A stretch of 64,000 nucleotides of DNA from Candidatus Neomicrothrix sp. UBA6944 (GCA_002448715.1 DJZU01000095.1:1-64000), one strand, 5' to 3'; counted from the stretch's first letter, positions 45,577-54,826 are shown. Numbers and translations: made by a program. The notes: generated by a model from the letters alone, not told the origin.

Positions 45577-46038
45577 ATGACTGTTCACGACATGCACCTA
45601 GAGATCTCAACAAACATCAAGGCTTCGCCACACGACGTCTATTCGCTAGTCAGCGACTTAGCTCGAATGGGTGAGTGGAGCACGGAAAATATCGGTGGCG
45701 AATGGGTGAGTGGGAACCCCGGCCAGGTAGGTTCACGTTTTTTGGGGAACAACCGAATCAAAACTTTCGAGTGGTCAGTGCCCGTTGAGATTACGATAGC
45801 CAATCCTGGGGAGTGTTTTGAGTTCGTCGCCGCACCCGATGATGGGCCCTTTGTTCGCTGGACCTTTCGTATGGCCGAAGTACAGTCAGGTACCGAGCTA
45901 ACCGAGATCTGGGACGTAATGGCGTTGCCGCCTTCGCTAGCAAAGTTCGACGCGGAAGGTCTAGCGGCCCGCAAGGTTGCAGTTCAAGGAACGATTGAAG
46001 CAACCCTCGAAGGAATAAGGGTAAGCGCAGAGCAATGA
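45577..46038 (+). CDS. SRPBCC-family protein
   Basis: A 153-aa START/Bet v1-like protein (polyketide cyclase/dehydrase and lipid transport family): IKASPHDVYSLVSDLARMGEWS at the start, a central beta-rich region, and a C-terminal long helix (VAVQGTIEATLEGIRVSAE). These proteins bind hydrophobic ligands. Its stop overlaps the acyl-CoA dehydrogenase start by ATGA. ATG 45577 or 45592 could be the start. Confidence 0.8.
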   Translation: MTVHDMHLEISTNIKASPHDVYSLVSDLARMGEWSTENIGGEWVSGNPGQVGSRFLGNNRIKTFEWSVPVEITIANPGECFEFVAAPDDGPFVRWTFRMAEVQSGTELTEIWDVMALPPSLAKFDAEGLAARKVAVQGTIEATLEGIRVSAEQ

Positions 46039-47294
46039 CCGGCAAAGGCGCTAGCGCGGTAGCCGAAGCCCAAGACTGGCTTCAAACTCACCCCCCGCAG
46101 GGCAACAGAAAGGCCTGGCTTGAATCGCTTGTAGATTCTGGCTGGGCAGCACCAAGCTGGCCCGCCGAATGGTACGGGAGGGGCTTATCAGCAGAAGATG
46201 CCCGGTCTACAGACGCCGTGTTTCGCGCCGCGGAATTCAACAACGAGTCCCCCGAGGAGAGCAGCTCAGCCGATTCCGTTTTGGGTCGGGGCCTCCAAGG
46301 ATGGGGCCAAGACGTAGTGAACTTATGGGCCGCGACCATCGCGTCTCACGCGAGCGATGAACTCAAATCAGAGGTTCTCCGGGGGCTCATGCTCGGGGAG
46401 ATATCGATGTGTCTCTTGTACAGCGAGCCTGGAGCAGGGTCCGACCTCGCAAGCGTAAGGACTAGTGCTGTACGCGACGGTGATGAGTGGATTATCAACG
46501 GTCAGAAGGTCTGGACGTCGGGCGGGCGCCACGCGGACTACGCATTTCTCATAGCTCGAACAGACCTCGATCAACCCAAACATCGTGGCTTGTCGTTTTT
46601 TCTTATCCCCATGAAGCAGGAGGGCGTCGAAGTCCGCCCTCTTCGCCAGGCAACCGGCGACTCCCGATTCAATGAAGTATTCCTTACTGATGCACGGGTA
46701 TCAAAGGCAAATATGCTTGGCGAACTTAACGCGGGTTGGTGGGTTTTGACGTCGGCCTTGGCTTACGAACGATCCGCGATGGGTGCAACCCAAGAGCGAA
46801 CTTCCTCGCAAGCCCAGGACCAAAATCGATCGGCTGCGAGCGAGGCCCCTGCACCTGTACCCGACCTATCGTTACAAGCCCTTGCTCAAGAACGTGGCAA
46901 GAACACAGACCAGCGCCTTCGACAGAACCTCATGATCCTCCACTCGTGGCGAGTGCTCAATGAGTGGAACAACCGTCGCGCCAAGGCTGCGATAGAACAA
47001 GGAACGATGACGCCTGTCGTGTCCCTCGGGAAGCTGGCTATGTCACGGATGCTGCACTATGCCGGACGCCTTCAGGCTGAAATCCTCGGGCCGGAAGCCA
47101 CTCTCGGTGCGTCAGCATCCCCTGCCGCTGGTGATGCTACGTATTCAATGTTGAACGCCTACTTCACATCCATAGGCGGGGGCACAGACCAGATACAACG
47201 CAATATCATTGGTGAAAGAATCCTGGGGCTCCCCAAGGAGCCCGAAGTCGATAAGGCTCTCTCATTTCGAGAGGTGATTAACGGACAGCGCTAG
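46035..47294 (+). CDS. Acyl-CoA dehydrogenase
   Basis: A 419-aa FAD-dependent acyl-CoA dehydrogenase. It has LYSEPGAGSDLASVRTSAVRDG, WIINGQKVWTSGG, ending GGGTDQIQRNIIGERILGLP, the usual C-terminal FAD/ETF region. A low-complexity insert sits at about 255-295. It introduces an alpha-beta double bond in an acyl-CoA and passes electrons to ETF. It is a paralogue of the gene at 53125-54336. It overlaps the SRPBCC gene by four bases. Confidence 0.92.
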   Translation: MTGKGASAVAEAQDWLQTHPPQGNRKAWLESLVDSGWAAPSWPAEWYGRGLSAEDARSTDAVFRAAEFNNESPEESSSADSVLGRGLQGWGQDVVNLWAATIASHASDELKSEVLRGLMLGEISMCLLYSEPGAGSDLASVRTSAVRDGDEWIINGQKVWTSGGRHADYAFLIARTDLDQPKHRGLSFFLIPMKQEGVEVRPLRQATGDSRFNEVFLTDARVSKANMLGELNAGWWVLTSALAYERSAMGATQERTSSQAQDQNRSAASEAPAPVPDLSLQALAQERGKNTDQRLRQNLMILHSWRVLNEWNNRRAKAAIEQGTMTPVVSLGKLAMSRMLHYAGRLQAEILGPEATLGASASPAAGDATYSMLNAYFTSIGGGTDQIQRNIIGERILGLPKEPEVDKALSFREVINGQR

Positions 47295-47360
47295 GACCGG
47301 ATTGGAGAACTTTTCTGATTCAACTCCCTGGCTTGCCTTGAGTCCGATACGGTTCGCTAC

Positions 47361-48176
47361 GTGCCCGACAAGTATTTCGAAATCGGCGATACAGCGATAT
47401 TGGTGCATCACCGGGGAGTCACGACACTTCCCGGATGCCCTCCACTGCTAACCGACGGACAGGCCGTGCTGTTCCTCCACGATGCCGGTGCCAATGGGAA
47501 CTCGTTCAGCGTAGTGATGGACCACTTGGAAGGGTCCCATTCTCCCATAAGCCTAGACTTTCCGGGACACGGTCGAAGCGGCTCCCTTGACAGTCTGACC
47601 TCGATATCTGCCTTCGCCGAATACGCTGAAAGCCTCATACTCAGCTGGGACGCGGGCGCTTTGTTGGTCGTGGGTGAAGGGCTCGGCGCAGCGGTCGGTC
47701 TGGAACTTTCTCGGCGCTCGCACCTCGACATATCGGGCCTCATATGCGTTGGCGCGGTGGGGGTGGCGGTGAAACTGGGCGATGAAATCGCCGAACTCGA
47801 ATCGATCACTGCGGGGAAGGCGCGTCGTAATTTCGATACCAGCGGCTACGGCCCAGAGCCAGATGAATCAGTTCTCAAAGAGGCATTCTCCCAGTGGGTA
47901 AAGACCGATCCACGCGCGACTCTTGGAGCCCGTAAAGCACAGCACAAGTGGAACGAAAGCATTGACCTCGAGGGAGTTTCTACGCCAACGGTTGTCGTGA
48001 TCGGAGAACACGCTAGTAGCACGTCACGTGAAGCAAGCCTGCAGCTTGCCCAATCGCTTCCAAATGCGACCGTGGAAACTCTTGCCGCTGCAGGCAATCA
48101 TGGGCCCATAGAGCAACCGAAGGCGTTCGCTTCTTTAATTAACCGAACCGTGGAGGAGGTGGGGCACTCATCATGA
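47361..48176 (+). CDS. Alpha/beta hydrolase-fold protein without nucleophile
   Basis: A 271-aa alpha/beta hydrolase. The oxyanion strip VLFLHDAGANGNSF and the LDFPGHGRSG motif are normal, and a histidine is in AAGNHGPIEQP at the C-terminus. The nucleophile elbow, usually GxSxG, is GEGLG here (residues 105-109), so the serine position is Gly107. It may be non-hydrolytic, bind a ligand, or use another residue. GTG start. It overlaps the thiolase-like gene by ATGA (48173-48176), linking it to CoA-ester metabolism. Confidence 0.8.
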   Translation: MPDKYFEIGDTAILVHHRGVTTLPGCPPLLTDGQAVLFLHDAGANGNSFSVVMDHLEGSHSPISLDFPGHGRSGSLDSLTSISAFAEYAESLILSWDAGALLVVGEGLGAAVGLELSRRSHLDISGLICVGAVGVAVKLGDEIAELESITAGKARRNFDTSGYGPEPDESVLKEAFSQWVKTDPRATLGARKAQHKWNESIDLEGVSTPTVVVIGEHASSTSREASLQLAQSLPNATVETLAAAGNHGPIEQPKAFASLINRTVEEVGHSS

Positions 48177-49345
48177 GCGAAATCCCATTTCCGGAAACGG
48201 CGGCGATCGCTGGCGTCTACGAACACCCCAGTCGCTTCTCACCCAACAAAACCGAGTTCCAGATCATGGCGGAATGCGCCAAGGGCGCCCTTGAGGACGC
48301 AGGTGTGACACGCTCGGAGGTCGACGGACTATTTGGCGCCTCTATGTCTATGGGTCTTATGGGAATTGTCGACTTGGCCGAATATCTTGATCTACGCCCA
48401 GACTATTTGGATGGCACCAATATTGGGGGCTCGTCCTTTGTCGCCCACGTAACCCATGCCGCAGCAGCAATTCACGCTGGCCTCTGCAATGTCGCCTTAG
48501 TTCTTTATGGCTCAACAGCTGCATCAAATGCAATGGCGATCGGCACAGGCGGGTCTGGCGGTTCGCGTAATCCCGACACTGCATTCTCCAGTCCGTACGG
48601 CATGACGACTGTCGGCAGTTATGCCATGTACGCAAATCTGCATATGAGCACCTATGGAACAACTAGCGAACAACTTGCTGAAATTGCCATAACAATGAGG
48701 AGGCACGCTGGTCTGAATCCACACGCCAAAATGCGCTCCCCAATCACTGTCGACGATGTTTTGGGAAGTCGCATGATCTCCCGACCACTGCATCTGCTGG
48801 ACTGTTGCATCATCAGCGACGGCGGCGGCGCTGTGGTTGTTACGTCTCTGGAACGGGCTAAAGATCTTCCAAAACCTCCGGTTCGTATTCTTGGGTGTGG
48901 CGAAGCGGCGCAACATCAAGGAGTGGGCCGGACCGACCTCCTGACCATCGCGGCCAAACAGTCCGGTGATACAGCGTTCAATATGGCAGGGGTTGAACGT
49001 TCCGACATCGACCTGGCAATGATCTACGACTCATTCACCATCACAGTTCTCGCCACCCTGGAAAACCTCGGGTTTTGTGAGCGGGGCGCGGGAGGGGACT
49101 TCGTCTCAGGGGGAGGAATCAGCCTTGACGGCGTACTCCCCGTGAACCCAGATGGTGGTGGCCTTTCCTCCAACCATCCTGGGATGCGCGGTATTTTCTT
49201 AGTTATTGAAGCTGTTAAACAACTCCGTCAAGAATGTGGCGATCGTCAGGTAAAAAGTCCGGAACTAGCGCTCGCTCACGGTACAGGCGGCACTATTGGC
49301 GACAAGCACAGCGGTGCGACCTTGATCCTCGGAGTCGGTAAATGA
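48173..49345 (+). CDS. Thiolase-fold protein (SCP-x/Ltp-like)
   Basis: A 390-aa thiolase-superfamily protein with IYDSFTITVLATLENLGFC and VNPDGGGLSSNHPGMRG, and a C-terminal HGTGGTIGDKHSGATLIL. The nucleophilic cysteine expected around residue 87 is replaced by serine (NIGGSSF), so it is not a normal thiolase. Lipid-transfer-protein-type members of this kind pair with DUF35 OB-fold proteins, and one characterised pair (Ltp2 with ChsH2) acts as a retro-aldolase in steroid side-chain breakdown. The next gene is such a DUF35 protein, coupled by ATGA. The substrate is unknown. Confidence 0.85.
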   Translation: MSEIPFPETAAIAGVYEHPSRFSPNKTEFQIMAECAKGALEDAGVTRSEVDGLFGASMSMGLMGIVDLAEYLDLRPDYLDGTNIGGSSFVAHVTHAAAAIHAGLCNVALVLYGSTAASNAMAIGTGGSGGSRNPDTAFSSPYGMTTVGSYAMYANLHMSTYGTTSEQLAEIAITMRRHAGLNPHAKMRSPITVDDVLGSRMISRPLHLLDCCIISDGGGAVVVTSLERAKDLPKPPVRILGCGEAAQHQGVGRTDLLTIAAKQSGDTAFNMAGVERSDIDLAMIYDSFTITVLATLENLGFCERGAGGDFVSGGGISLDGVLPVNPDGGGLSSNHPGMRGIFLVIEAVKQLRQECGDRQVKSPELALAHGTGGTIGDKHSGATLILGVGK

Positions 49346-49764
49346 ACGAGATAAAGCATCCACTGCCCTACGCGAGTTGGGAAACACGCGGCTATTGGGA
49401 GGGCGCTGGGCGCGGCGAACTTGTTCTTCAGCGGTGCCTGCAGTGTGGCCTTGTTCAACACCGACCCCGCGGCATCTGTGTGCACTGCCTAGAAAGCGGC
49501 GGTTTGGAGCACTTTGTTGCTAGCGGCAACGGCGAGGTATACACCTTCACCGTGACCGAACAAAACCAAGCTCGGGGTTTTGCGGAAGCATGCCCATACG
49601 TGATGGCCTACGTCACTCTTGACGAGGGGCCCCGAATTTTGACAGTAATTACAGACTGCGCAGCAGACGATGTCGCTGTCGGAATCAGAGTCAAAGCTCA
49701 CTTCGTTGACCAAGAACGCGATGACGGCGAACCGTTCGCTGTACCGGTATTTCGTCTCGATTGA
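49342..49764 (+). CDS. DUF35 zinc-ribbon/OB-fold protein
   Basis: A 140-aa protein with an N-terminal rubredoxin-like zinc ribbon (CLQCGLVQHRPRGICVHC, four cysteines) and a C-terminal OB fold (VYTFTVTEQNQA ... YVMAYVTLDEGPRI). Such proteins bind acyl-CoA and act as partners of thiolase-fold or MaoC proteins. It overlaps the thiolase-like gene by four bases. Confidence 0.88.
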   Translation: MNEIKHPLPYASWETRGYWEGAGRGELVLQRCLQCGLVQHRPRGICVHCLESGGLEHFVASGNGEVYTFTVTEQNQARGFAEACPYVMAYVTLDEGPRILTVITDCAADDVAVGIRVKAHFVDQERDDGEPFAVPVFRLD

Positions 49765-49774
49765 CCTAAACAAG

Positions 49775-50419
49775 ATGCGTCTAGATCTACACACCCACTC
49801 AATAAAGTCTGATGACGGACGAGCAAAAGTTGAAAATTACTGCAAGTGGATTCAAAAGAAGCAGCTAGCTCTTGACGGATTCGTACTTACAGAGCACAGG
49901 CAATTTGATGCCGACTCTGACTATCGCCACTTGGAAGACGAGTATGGCCTTGTCATTATGAAAGCTAGTGAAGTAGAAACTGACTTTGGACACGTGCTCG
50001 TCTTCGGAGTTAACGACGACCTGTTAGCCGCAATGGATTTCACTGACATTCGGTTACCCATTGAGACGGTCCTTGATGAGAGTCGCAAGGCCGGCGCATT
50101 TGCAGCACCCTGTCACCCCGGCCGTAAACGAGTTGGCTTATTTGCTCACTACGAAGATCGCGGGATCGTAGAAGGTGTTGACACCGTTGAGGTTCTCAAC
50201 GGAGGGTCAATACCAGGTGAGGACGAACTATCAATAGAAATGGCGGAACGCCTCGGTTATCGGGGATTTGGAGGGAGTGATAGTCACGTGGTGAGCCGCA
50301 TTGGATTCTGCGCCACCGATTTCCCAAACCAACAAATTACCGATATGGGAACCCTGGTCGATGCTCTATACGGTGGTAACTTCAGCGCCATTTCGATGCG
50401 CCCTAGGAGCGGCGATTAG
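49775..50419 (+). CDS. PHP-domain metal-dependent hydrolase
   Basis: A 214-aa protein of the PHP superfamily: RLDLHTHSIKSDD (first metal histidines), LTEHRQF, EVETDFGHVLVFG, CHPGRKR and GGSDSHVVSRIG near the C-terminus, the conserved metal ligands of PHP phosphoesterases. ATG at 49775 is chosen because the family motif starts right there; the open frame extends back into the previous gene. Many members hydrolyse nucleotide or sugar phosphates; the substrate is unknown. Confidence 0.85.
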   Translation: MRLDLHTHSIKSDDGRAKVENYCKWIQKKQLALDGFVLTEHRQFDADSDYRHLEDEYGLVIMKASEVETDFGHVLVFGVNDDLLAAMDFTDIRLPIETVLDESRKAGAFAAPCHPGRKRVGLFAHYEDRGIVEGVDTVEVLNGGSIPGEDELSIEMAERLGYRGFGGSDSHVVSRIGFCATDFPNQQITDMGTLVDALYGGNFSAISMRPRSGD

Positions 50420-51489
50420 GCGACATGAGCCACCGTCCGCCTCACGAGGTCAGACAACCGCAGTTCGGCTACCCCACTCAAGCTGGTCTGCACGCGACCA
50501 CCCCAAGGCCCCGTCCACTCCTCCGGTACTTCTCTACCTGTCAGGCCCCAAAGTCCGCCCACCGTTGCGCCGTTACAGTCGGTGTCCCAACCGGCAGAGA
50601 CAGTGTCCCCTATGGCGATACTGAAATTCTCAGCCCCTCGAGCCAAGCCCCACGCGACCAGAGCCAGGTTGTTTACCGTATGCACTGGTGACAATCCCTC
50701 GTAAGCGGCGTGGATGCGAGTCGCATTTGGACTTGATGCTTCCGCGAGGCCAAGGGCTATGGCTTGCGAACACTCAGACCCGGCTGGGAGAAAGTCGGCC
50801 GCGCTCTCAAGCGCCTCCTTAATCTCCATGCCGCCGCCTATCAAGGCTCCAACAACTGCTATCGCGACCGCACCATAAACACCTTCTCCTCGGTGACTCA
50901 AAGATGCATCTCGTTCGGCCATGTTCGCAGCGCGCTCTGGGTCCCCTGGGTTCACCCACCCGTAAAGATCTGTACGGATTTGGGCTCCAATCCAATCGTT
51001 GAAGGGATTGTCGCTGCACTCCCCCAGCTCCATTTTAGGCTCGGCACCATATGGAAAACGCATACCAGCGAACGCTAGAAGCTTTGCGTAAGCCTCACGT
51101 TCAGCTGTAAAGACCATCGCCCCTGGCAAATAACGAAGCCAGATCCGCCCAACATCCGCGGTGGTGAAGTCAGGACCGTATTCTTCGAGGAGAAGAAGTG
51201 AAATCACCGTGTAGTTGATGTCATCGTCCGGTATGGCCGCCGACATCATGTCTCGACATGCAGCGGGGTGTTCTACGTGGTCATCGACGTCAGGCGCAAA
51301 CGGTATGTACTCTCGCACCGGCCAAGCCTTGACCCGATCGAGGTAATTCTCGAGGTTCGCTGGACCCTTTCGCATCGACATCTGTTCGATTGGCTTGCCC
51401 AGCATGCAGCCAGTAACCCTGCCGGCCCAGGCCTGTGCGATACGTTGCTCATGATCGTTGACTAGTGGGACACCCATGGGGTTAATCAT
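50416..51489 (-). CDS. ADP-ribosylglycohydrolase-family protein
   Basis: A 357-aa protein of the ADP-ribosylglycohydrolase (DraG-like) fold. Seen are RIAQAWAGRVTGCMLGKPIEQ near the N-terminus, DDDINYTVISLLLLEEYG (metal acidic residues), and the C-terminal SAGWDTDCNGATVGGLWGL, the second metal-binding motif. Members remove ADP-ribose from proteins or act on other N-glycosidic compounds. The start at 51489 matches the family N-terminus; the open frame runs on to 51714. The stop overlaps the PHP gene by four bases (convergent). Confidence 0.85.
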   Translation of the reverse strand: MINPMGVPLVNDHEQRIAQAWAGRVTGCMLGKPIEQMSMRKGPANLENYLDRVKAWPVREYIPFAPDVDDHVEHPAACRDMMSAAIPDDDINYTVISLLLLEEYGPDFTTADVGRIWLRYLPGAMVFTAEREAYAKLLAFAGMRFPYGAEPKMELGECSDNPFNDWIGAQIRTDLYGWVNPGDPERAANMAERDASLSHRGEGVYGAVAIAVVGALIGGGMEIKEALESAADFLPAGSECSQAIALGLAEASSPNATRIHAAYEGLSPVHTVNNLALVAWGLARGAENFSIAIGDTVSAGWDTDCNGATVGGLWGLTGREVPEEWTGPWGGRVQTSLSGVAELRLSDLVRRTVAHVA

Positions 51490-51539
51490 TACCTGATTCA
51501 ACGAAATTTGTCGTTGAGTGTTACCTTTCGGCTGGGTAC

Positions 51540-52031
51540 ATGCCCTACGGACCTGAAGCGGAGATGACTCAACCGATGGATGACGAGAACTCGAAAGCCG
51601 ACCTAGCAACAGTGCGCGAACAATGGGTTGGTATCGAATTTGACTGGACAACATTTGAGATGTCGGCACCGAGCATGGTGGCTTGGGCTGAAGCGTGCGG
51701 AGAGACGGATCCACGTTTCACTGATCCAAATCATCACGATTTTCAAGCGCACCCGGGATTTACAACCCATTGCATGTCGGGGAGGGTGTTTCCCAAGGAG
51801 TTCCCTCAAATTGGAGGCGGATTCGGTATTGACGGTGGCAAACGTGTAGAGGTCCATGCCCCGATTCGTTCGGGTGAAACGTTAACGGCGACCACCACCA
51901 TCGCCGATATCTTCGAGAAGACTGGCCGAAGCGGAACGATGATCTTCATAGTGCAGCGGATGGAGTTTCGTAATGAGGCCGACGATCTAGTCTCCACAGT
52001 TGACTGGAAAATGATCAAAAAGGCTGAATGA
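51540..52031 (+). CDS. MaoC-like hot-dog dehydratase, N-terminal type
   Basis: A 163-aa single hot-dog-fold protein of the FAS1-type/MaoC dehydratase family (WVGIEFDWTTFEMSAPSMVAWAEACGETDPRFTD). Such proteins usually form a heterodimer with a second MaoC protein and hydrate enoyl-CoA; the next gene is a second hot-dog protein, coupled by ATGA (52028). The start is uncertain among ATGs at 51540, 51564 and 51576. Confidence 0.8.
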   Translation: MPYGPEAEMTQPMDDENSKADLATVREQWVGIEFDWTTFEMSAPSMVAWAEACGETDPRFTDPNHHDFQAHPGFTTHCMSGRVFPKEFPQIGGGFGIDGGKRVEVHAPIRSGETLTATTTIADIFEKTGRSGTMIFIVQRMEFRNEADDLVSTVDWKMIKKAE

Positions 52032-52450
52032 GTGTGACGCAGATAGCGAAATTTGAAGACCTAGAAATCGGAGACGACCTGCCTGAAGAGTCGCCGGACG
52101 TTTCTATGCCAAAGGTCATGGCGTTTTGTCAGGCCGCGAAACACGTCTTTGAGCGCTTCGTTGACCATGAAGCTGCTCGAAAAGAAGGATTTCCCGCAGC
52201 GATCGTTCCTGGGATTATGAGTCAGGGTTTCCTGGCGTCGATGATTCACCGCTGGGCACCAGGATGCAAGATTTTGGAAATCGACACCGTCTTTCGAGGT
52301 TCACTTCTCGTCGATTCCAAGATCACTATGACCGGAGCAGTTACAGACACCGATGAGGAAGCACTAATAGTAGAACTCGATCTGGCAATCATCGCCGAAG
52401 ACGGACGCACCGGGGTAATCGGCACAGCACGAGTGCAATTCGAACGATAA
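52028..52450 (+). CDS. MaoC-like hot-dog dehydratase, C-terminal type
   Basis: A 140-aa hot-dog protein, FEDLEIGDDLPEES at the start and AAIVPGIMSQGFLASMIHRW on the central helix. The usual MaoC catalytic Asp/His arrangement (D-x4-H) is not plain in this chain. It likely forms the enoyl-CoA hydratase with the preceding protein. Confidence 0.8.
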   Translation: MSVTQIAKFEDLEIGDDLPEESPDVSMPKVMAFCQAAKHVFERFVDHEAARKEGFPAAIVPGIMSQGFLASMIHRWAPGCKILEIDTVFRGSLLVDSKITMTGAVTDTDEEALIVELDLAIIAEDGRTGVIGTARVQFER

Positions 52451-52469
52451 GAGAGGAAGAGTTAGAGCA

Positions 52470-53123
52470 ATGGCCCTCGATTTAAGCGCTGAGGAGGTAT
52501 TGACCACAACCCGTTCGGTGAGGCGACGTCTCAATTTAGAGAAAGAAGTCAGCCAAGAGGTGCTCAAGGACTGCTTGGATATCGCTCTCCAAGCTCCAAC
52601 TGGTTCCTTAAGGCAAGACTGGCATTTCGTGGTTTCCACCGACAGAGAGCAATGTCGGGAGGTAGGCACTATTTATAAAGAAGTCTGGACGGCCATGGTT
52701 ACGGAGGAGTATCTCGATGCCTCTGCTTCGAAGCAAGGAGAGGAGGGTGATCGAGCATCGTGGCTCAACATGATGGGCTCAGCTCGTCACCTAGCGGAGA
52801 CCTTTCCCGACGTGCCAGCGATATTCGTTCCGTGTATTACCGGCAGACTTGAAGGAACCGATGCCATGACGCAGGCCGTTAAGTGGGGTTCAGTGATCCA
52901 GGCAGCATGGAGTTTTATGCTTGCCGCCCGAAACCGTGGGCTCGGGACTTGCTGGACGACCGTGCATCTTCAACGAGAGAAGGAAGTAGCCGACATTCTC
53001 GGAATTCCCTTTGCGAGTATCCAACAAGTTGCTCTGAGCCCAGTTGCCTACACATTAGGAACGGACTTCAAGGCCGGTCGGAGAAAGCCTTCCGCAGATT
53101 TCGTCCACTTCAACGGTTGGTGA
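52470..53123 (+). CDS. Nitroreductase-family flavoprotein
   Basis: A 217-aa FMN protein of the nitroreductase fold: TTRSVRRRLNLEKEVSQEVL at the N-terminus, ALQAPTGSLRQDWHFVVS for flavin binding, and RNRGLGTCWTTVHL in the C-terminal half. It reduces or dehydrogenates small organic compounds with NAD(P)H; the substrate is unknown. It sits between the hydratase pair and an acyl-CoA dehydrogenase on one strand, only one base before the latter, so they are likely co-transcribed. Confidence 0.88.
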   Translation: MALDLSAEEVLTTTRSVRRRLNLEKEVSQEVLKDCLDIALQAPTGSLRQDWHFVVSTDREQCREVGTIYKEVWTAMVTEEYLDASASKQGEEGDRASWLNMMGSARHLAETFPDVPAIFVPCITGRLEGTDAMTQAVKWGSVIQAAWSFMLAARNRGLGTCWTTVHLQREKEVADILGIPFASIQQVALSPVAYTLGTDFKAGRRKPSADFVHFNGW

Positions 53124-53124
53124 G

Positions 53125-54336
53125 ATGGATCTCTCTAGTAAAGATGCGGACGAAATGCGGCAGTGGGTGAAGGAGCACTGGGACCCTTCGGGCGATCTTG
53201 TGTCTTGGCGGACACAGTTGGCTGAAAGCGGCTGGGGTGCACCTTCTTGGCCGGAGCAGTGGTTCGGTCGCGGCCTTACTGCGGGGAGCGACAAGGTAAG
53301 TCGCCAGATCCTCTACGACTCGGGCGCGGTCGGTATGGCCTCCGGTGTGAGCATGTATCTGGTTGCGCCGACCTTGTTGGAGTGGGCGACAGAGCCGCAA
53401 CTCCAACGCTTTCTCCTTCCCATTCTGACGGGGAGCCACAAATGGTGTCAGCTATTTAGCGAACCTGGAGCCGGTTCTGATTTAGCGAGCCTCGCGACAC
53501 GAGCGGAGCGAGACGGGGACGAATGGGTGATCTCTGGACAAAAGGTCTGGAATTCGGGTGCTCAAAAAGCTGACTACGGCATTTTGCTTGCGCGCACTGA
53601 CTTCACCGCCACGAAACACCAGGGAATATCGTTCTTTCTCCTCCCAATGAAGCAGGCTGCCGTCGAAGTGCGTCCCCTTCACCAGATGAATGGCCACTCC
53701 TCTTTTAACGAAGTGTTTTTTGACGAAGCGCGCCTTCCGCATGAAAACCTGATTGCATCGCAGGGAGATGGATGGAGAGTAGCGCTCACCACTCTCGCTC
53801 ACGAACGCAGTGCTGTGGCTACGCCCCGCCCAAAGTTCCCTTTGAGCACTAGCCCTTTAGTCATGGCAGCGAAGACGGAAGCCGACGAGTACTTCGCCAC
53901 CTATAGCTGGTATCCGCAACGTGCTGGCCGACCGCGCCTAGTGGAGCCGCAGGCGCGGCTTCTCGGTAAATCACAGATTCCCCGTGTGCGCCAGCTCGTC
54001 GCGGAAGTAGAAACGCTGCAACGAACTTCCCGGTGGACTACACAACGTGCTGGCGCAGCCCGATCGGCTGGGCGAGCACCAGGCCCAGAAGGATCTGTTG
54101 CGAAGCTAAACATGAGCATGACAGCCATGAAGAGTGCCGCTGCACATGCCGCGATTTTGGAAACGACCGGGGTCCTAAGCGGGAGTAGCGTTTCGCCCCA
54201 TGAGGTCCTCGCTGAGGTCCTAATCTCAACACCTGCTCAATCGATCGCGGGCGGTACCGACGAAATTCAGAAGAACATCCTCGCTGAAAGGGTGCTAGGT
54301 CTACCCAAAGAACCTCGCCCTGGGGACAAAGAATAA
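53125..54336 (+). CDS. Acyl-CoA dehydrogenase
   Basis: A 403-aa acyl-CoA dehydrogenase closely resembling the one at 46035-47294. The shared strip is FSEPGAGSDLASLATRAERDG and GQKVWNSG; the C-terminal end is GGTDEIQKNILAERVLGLP. It also carries a variable insert at about 240-325, here richer in Ala and Arg. It would dehydrogenate an acyl-CoA with ETF as acceptor. The ATG follows the nitroreductase stop by one base. Confidence 0.92.
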   Translation: MDLSSKDADEMRQWVKEHWDPSGDLVSWRTQLAESGWGAPSWPEQWFGRGLTAGSDKVSRQILYDSGAVGMASGVSMYLVAPTLLEWATEPQLQRFLLPILTGSHKWCQLFSEPGAGSDLASLATRAERDGDEWVISGQKVWNSGAQKADYGILLARTDFTATKHQGISFFLLPMKQAAVEVRPLHQMNGHSSFNEVFFDEARLPHENLIASQGDGWRVALTTLAHERSAVATPRPKFPLSTSPLVMAAKTEADEYFATYSWYPQRAGRPRLVEPQARLLGKSQIPRVRQLVAEVETLQRTSRWTTQRAGAARSAGRAPGPEGSVAKLNMSMTAMKSAAAHAAILETTGVLSGSSVSPHEVLAEVLISTPAQSIAGGTDEIQKNILAERVLGLPKEPRPGDKE

Positions 54337-54379
54337 GATAAGAGCACGCCAGATTAAATCGAGGACTGACAGGACCGCT

Positions 54380-54826
54380 ATGGCTTCGCAATCGCTCTCA
54401 TCCAACGTGAACTGGATCCAGTTCCCGGGTTTCGCCGGTTTGTATTACAACGTTTTAGACGTTGATCCGGAGGATCACTTTGTTCAACTTCTCATGAAGT
54501 TTGAACCCGGAGTTCAGTGCGTCCCACATCGCCATATCGGTCCCGTCCAGACATTAGTCCTGGAAGGGGAGCACCTGATTTTTGAAGTGGACGACCCCGC
54601 AAAACTCATCGATCGCCGCGCCGCCGGTACCTATTCCTCCCACAACGGCGACGAAGCCCACATTGAGGGAGGCGGCGATGATGGAGCCGTTGTTTTGCTG
54701 TCTATGGAAGCAAAGAACGGCCAAATCTGGGAGACGTACGACACCGAGCTGAAAGTCGAGCGGGTATCTGTACCTGACGATTTCAGACGCGGTCTACGAA
54801 AACAGTCAGCTAAGGATTCAATATAG
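54380..54826 (+). CDS. Cupin-domain protein (ChrR-like)
   Basis: A 148-aa single-domain cupin. The motif-1 region CVPHRHIGPVQTLVLEGEH supplies two histidines and a Glu-like metal site, and motif 2 is THNGDEAH-like HNGDEAHIEGGG. It resembles the cupin domain of anti-sigma factor ChrR and of acetylacetone-cleaving dioxygenases. Its stop is directly followed by the next start (TAG ATG). The function is unknown. Confidence 0.75.
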   Translation: MASQSLSSNVNWIQFPGFAGLYYNVLDVDPEDHFVQLLMKFEPGVQCVPHRHIGPVQTLVLEGEHLIFEVDDPAKLIDRRAAGTYSSHNGDEAHIEGGGDDGAVVLLSMEAKNGQIWETYDTELKVERVSVPDDFRRGLRKQSAKDSI

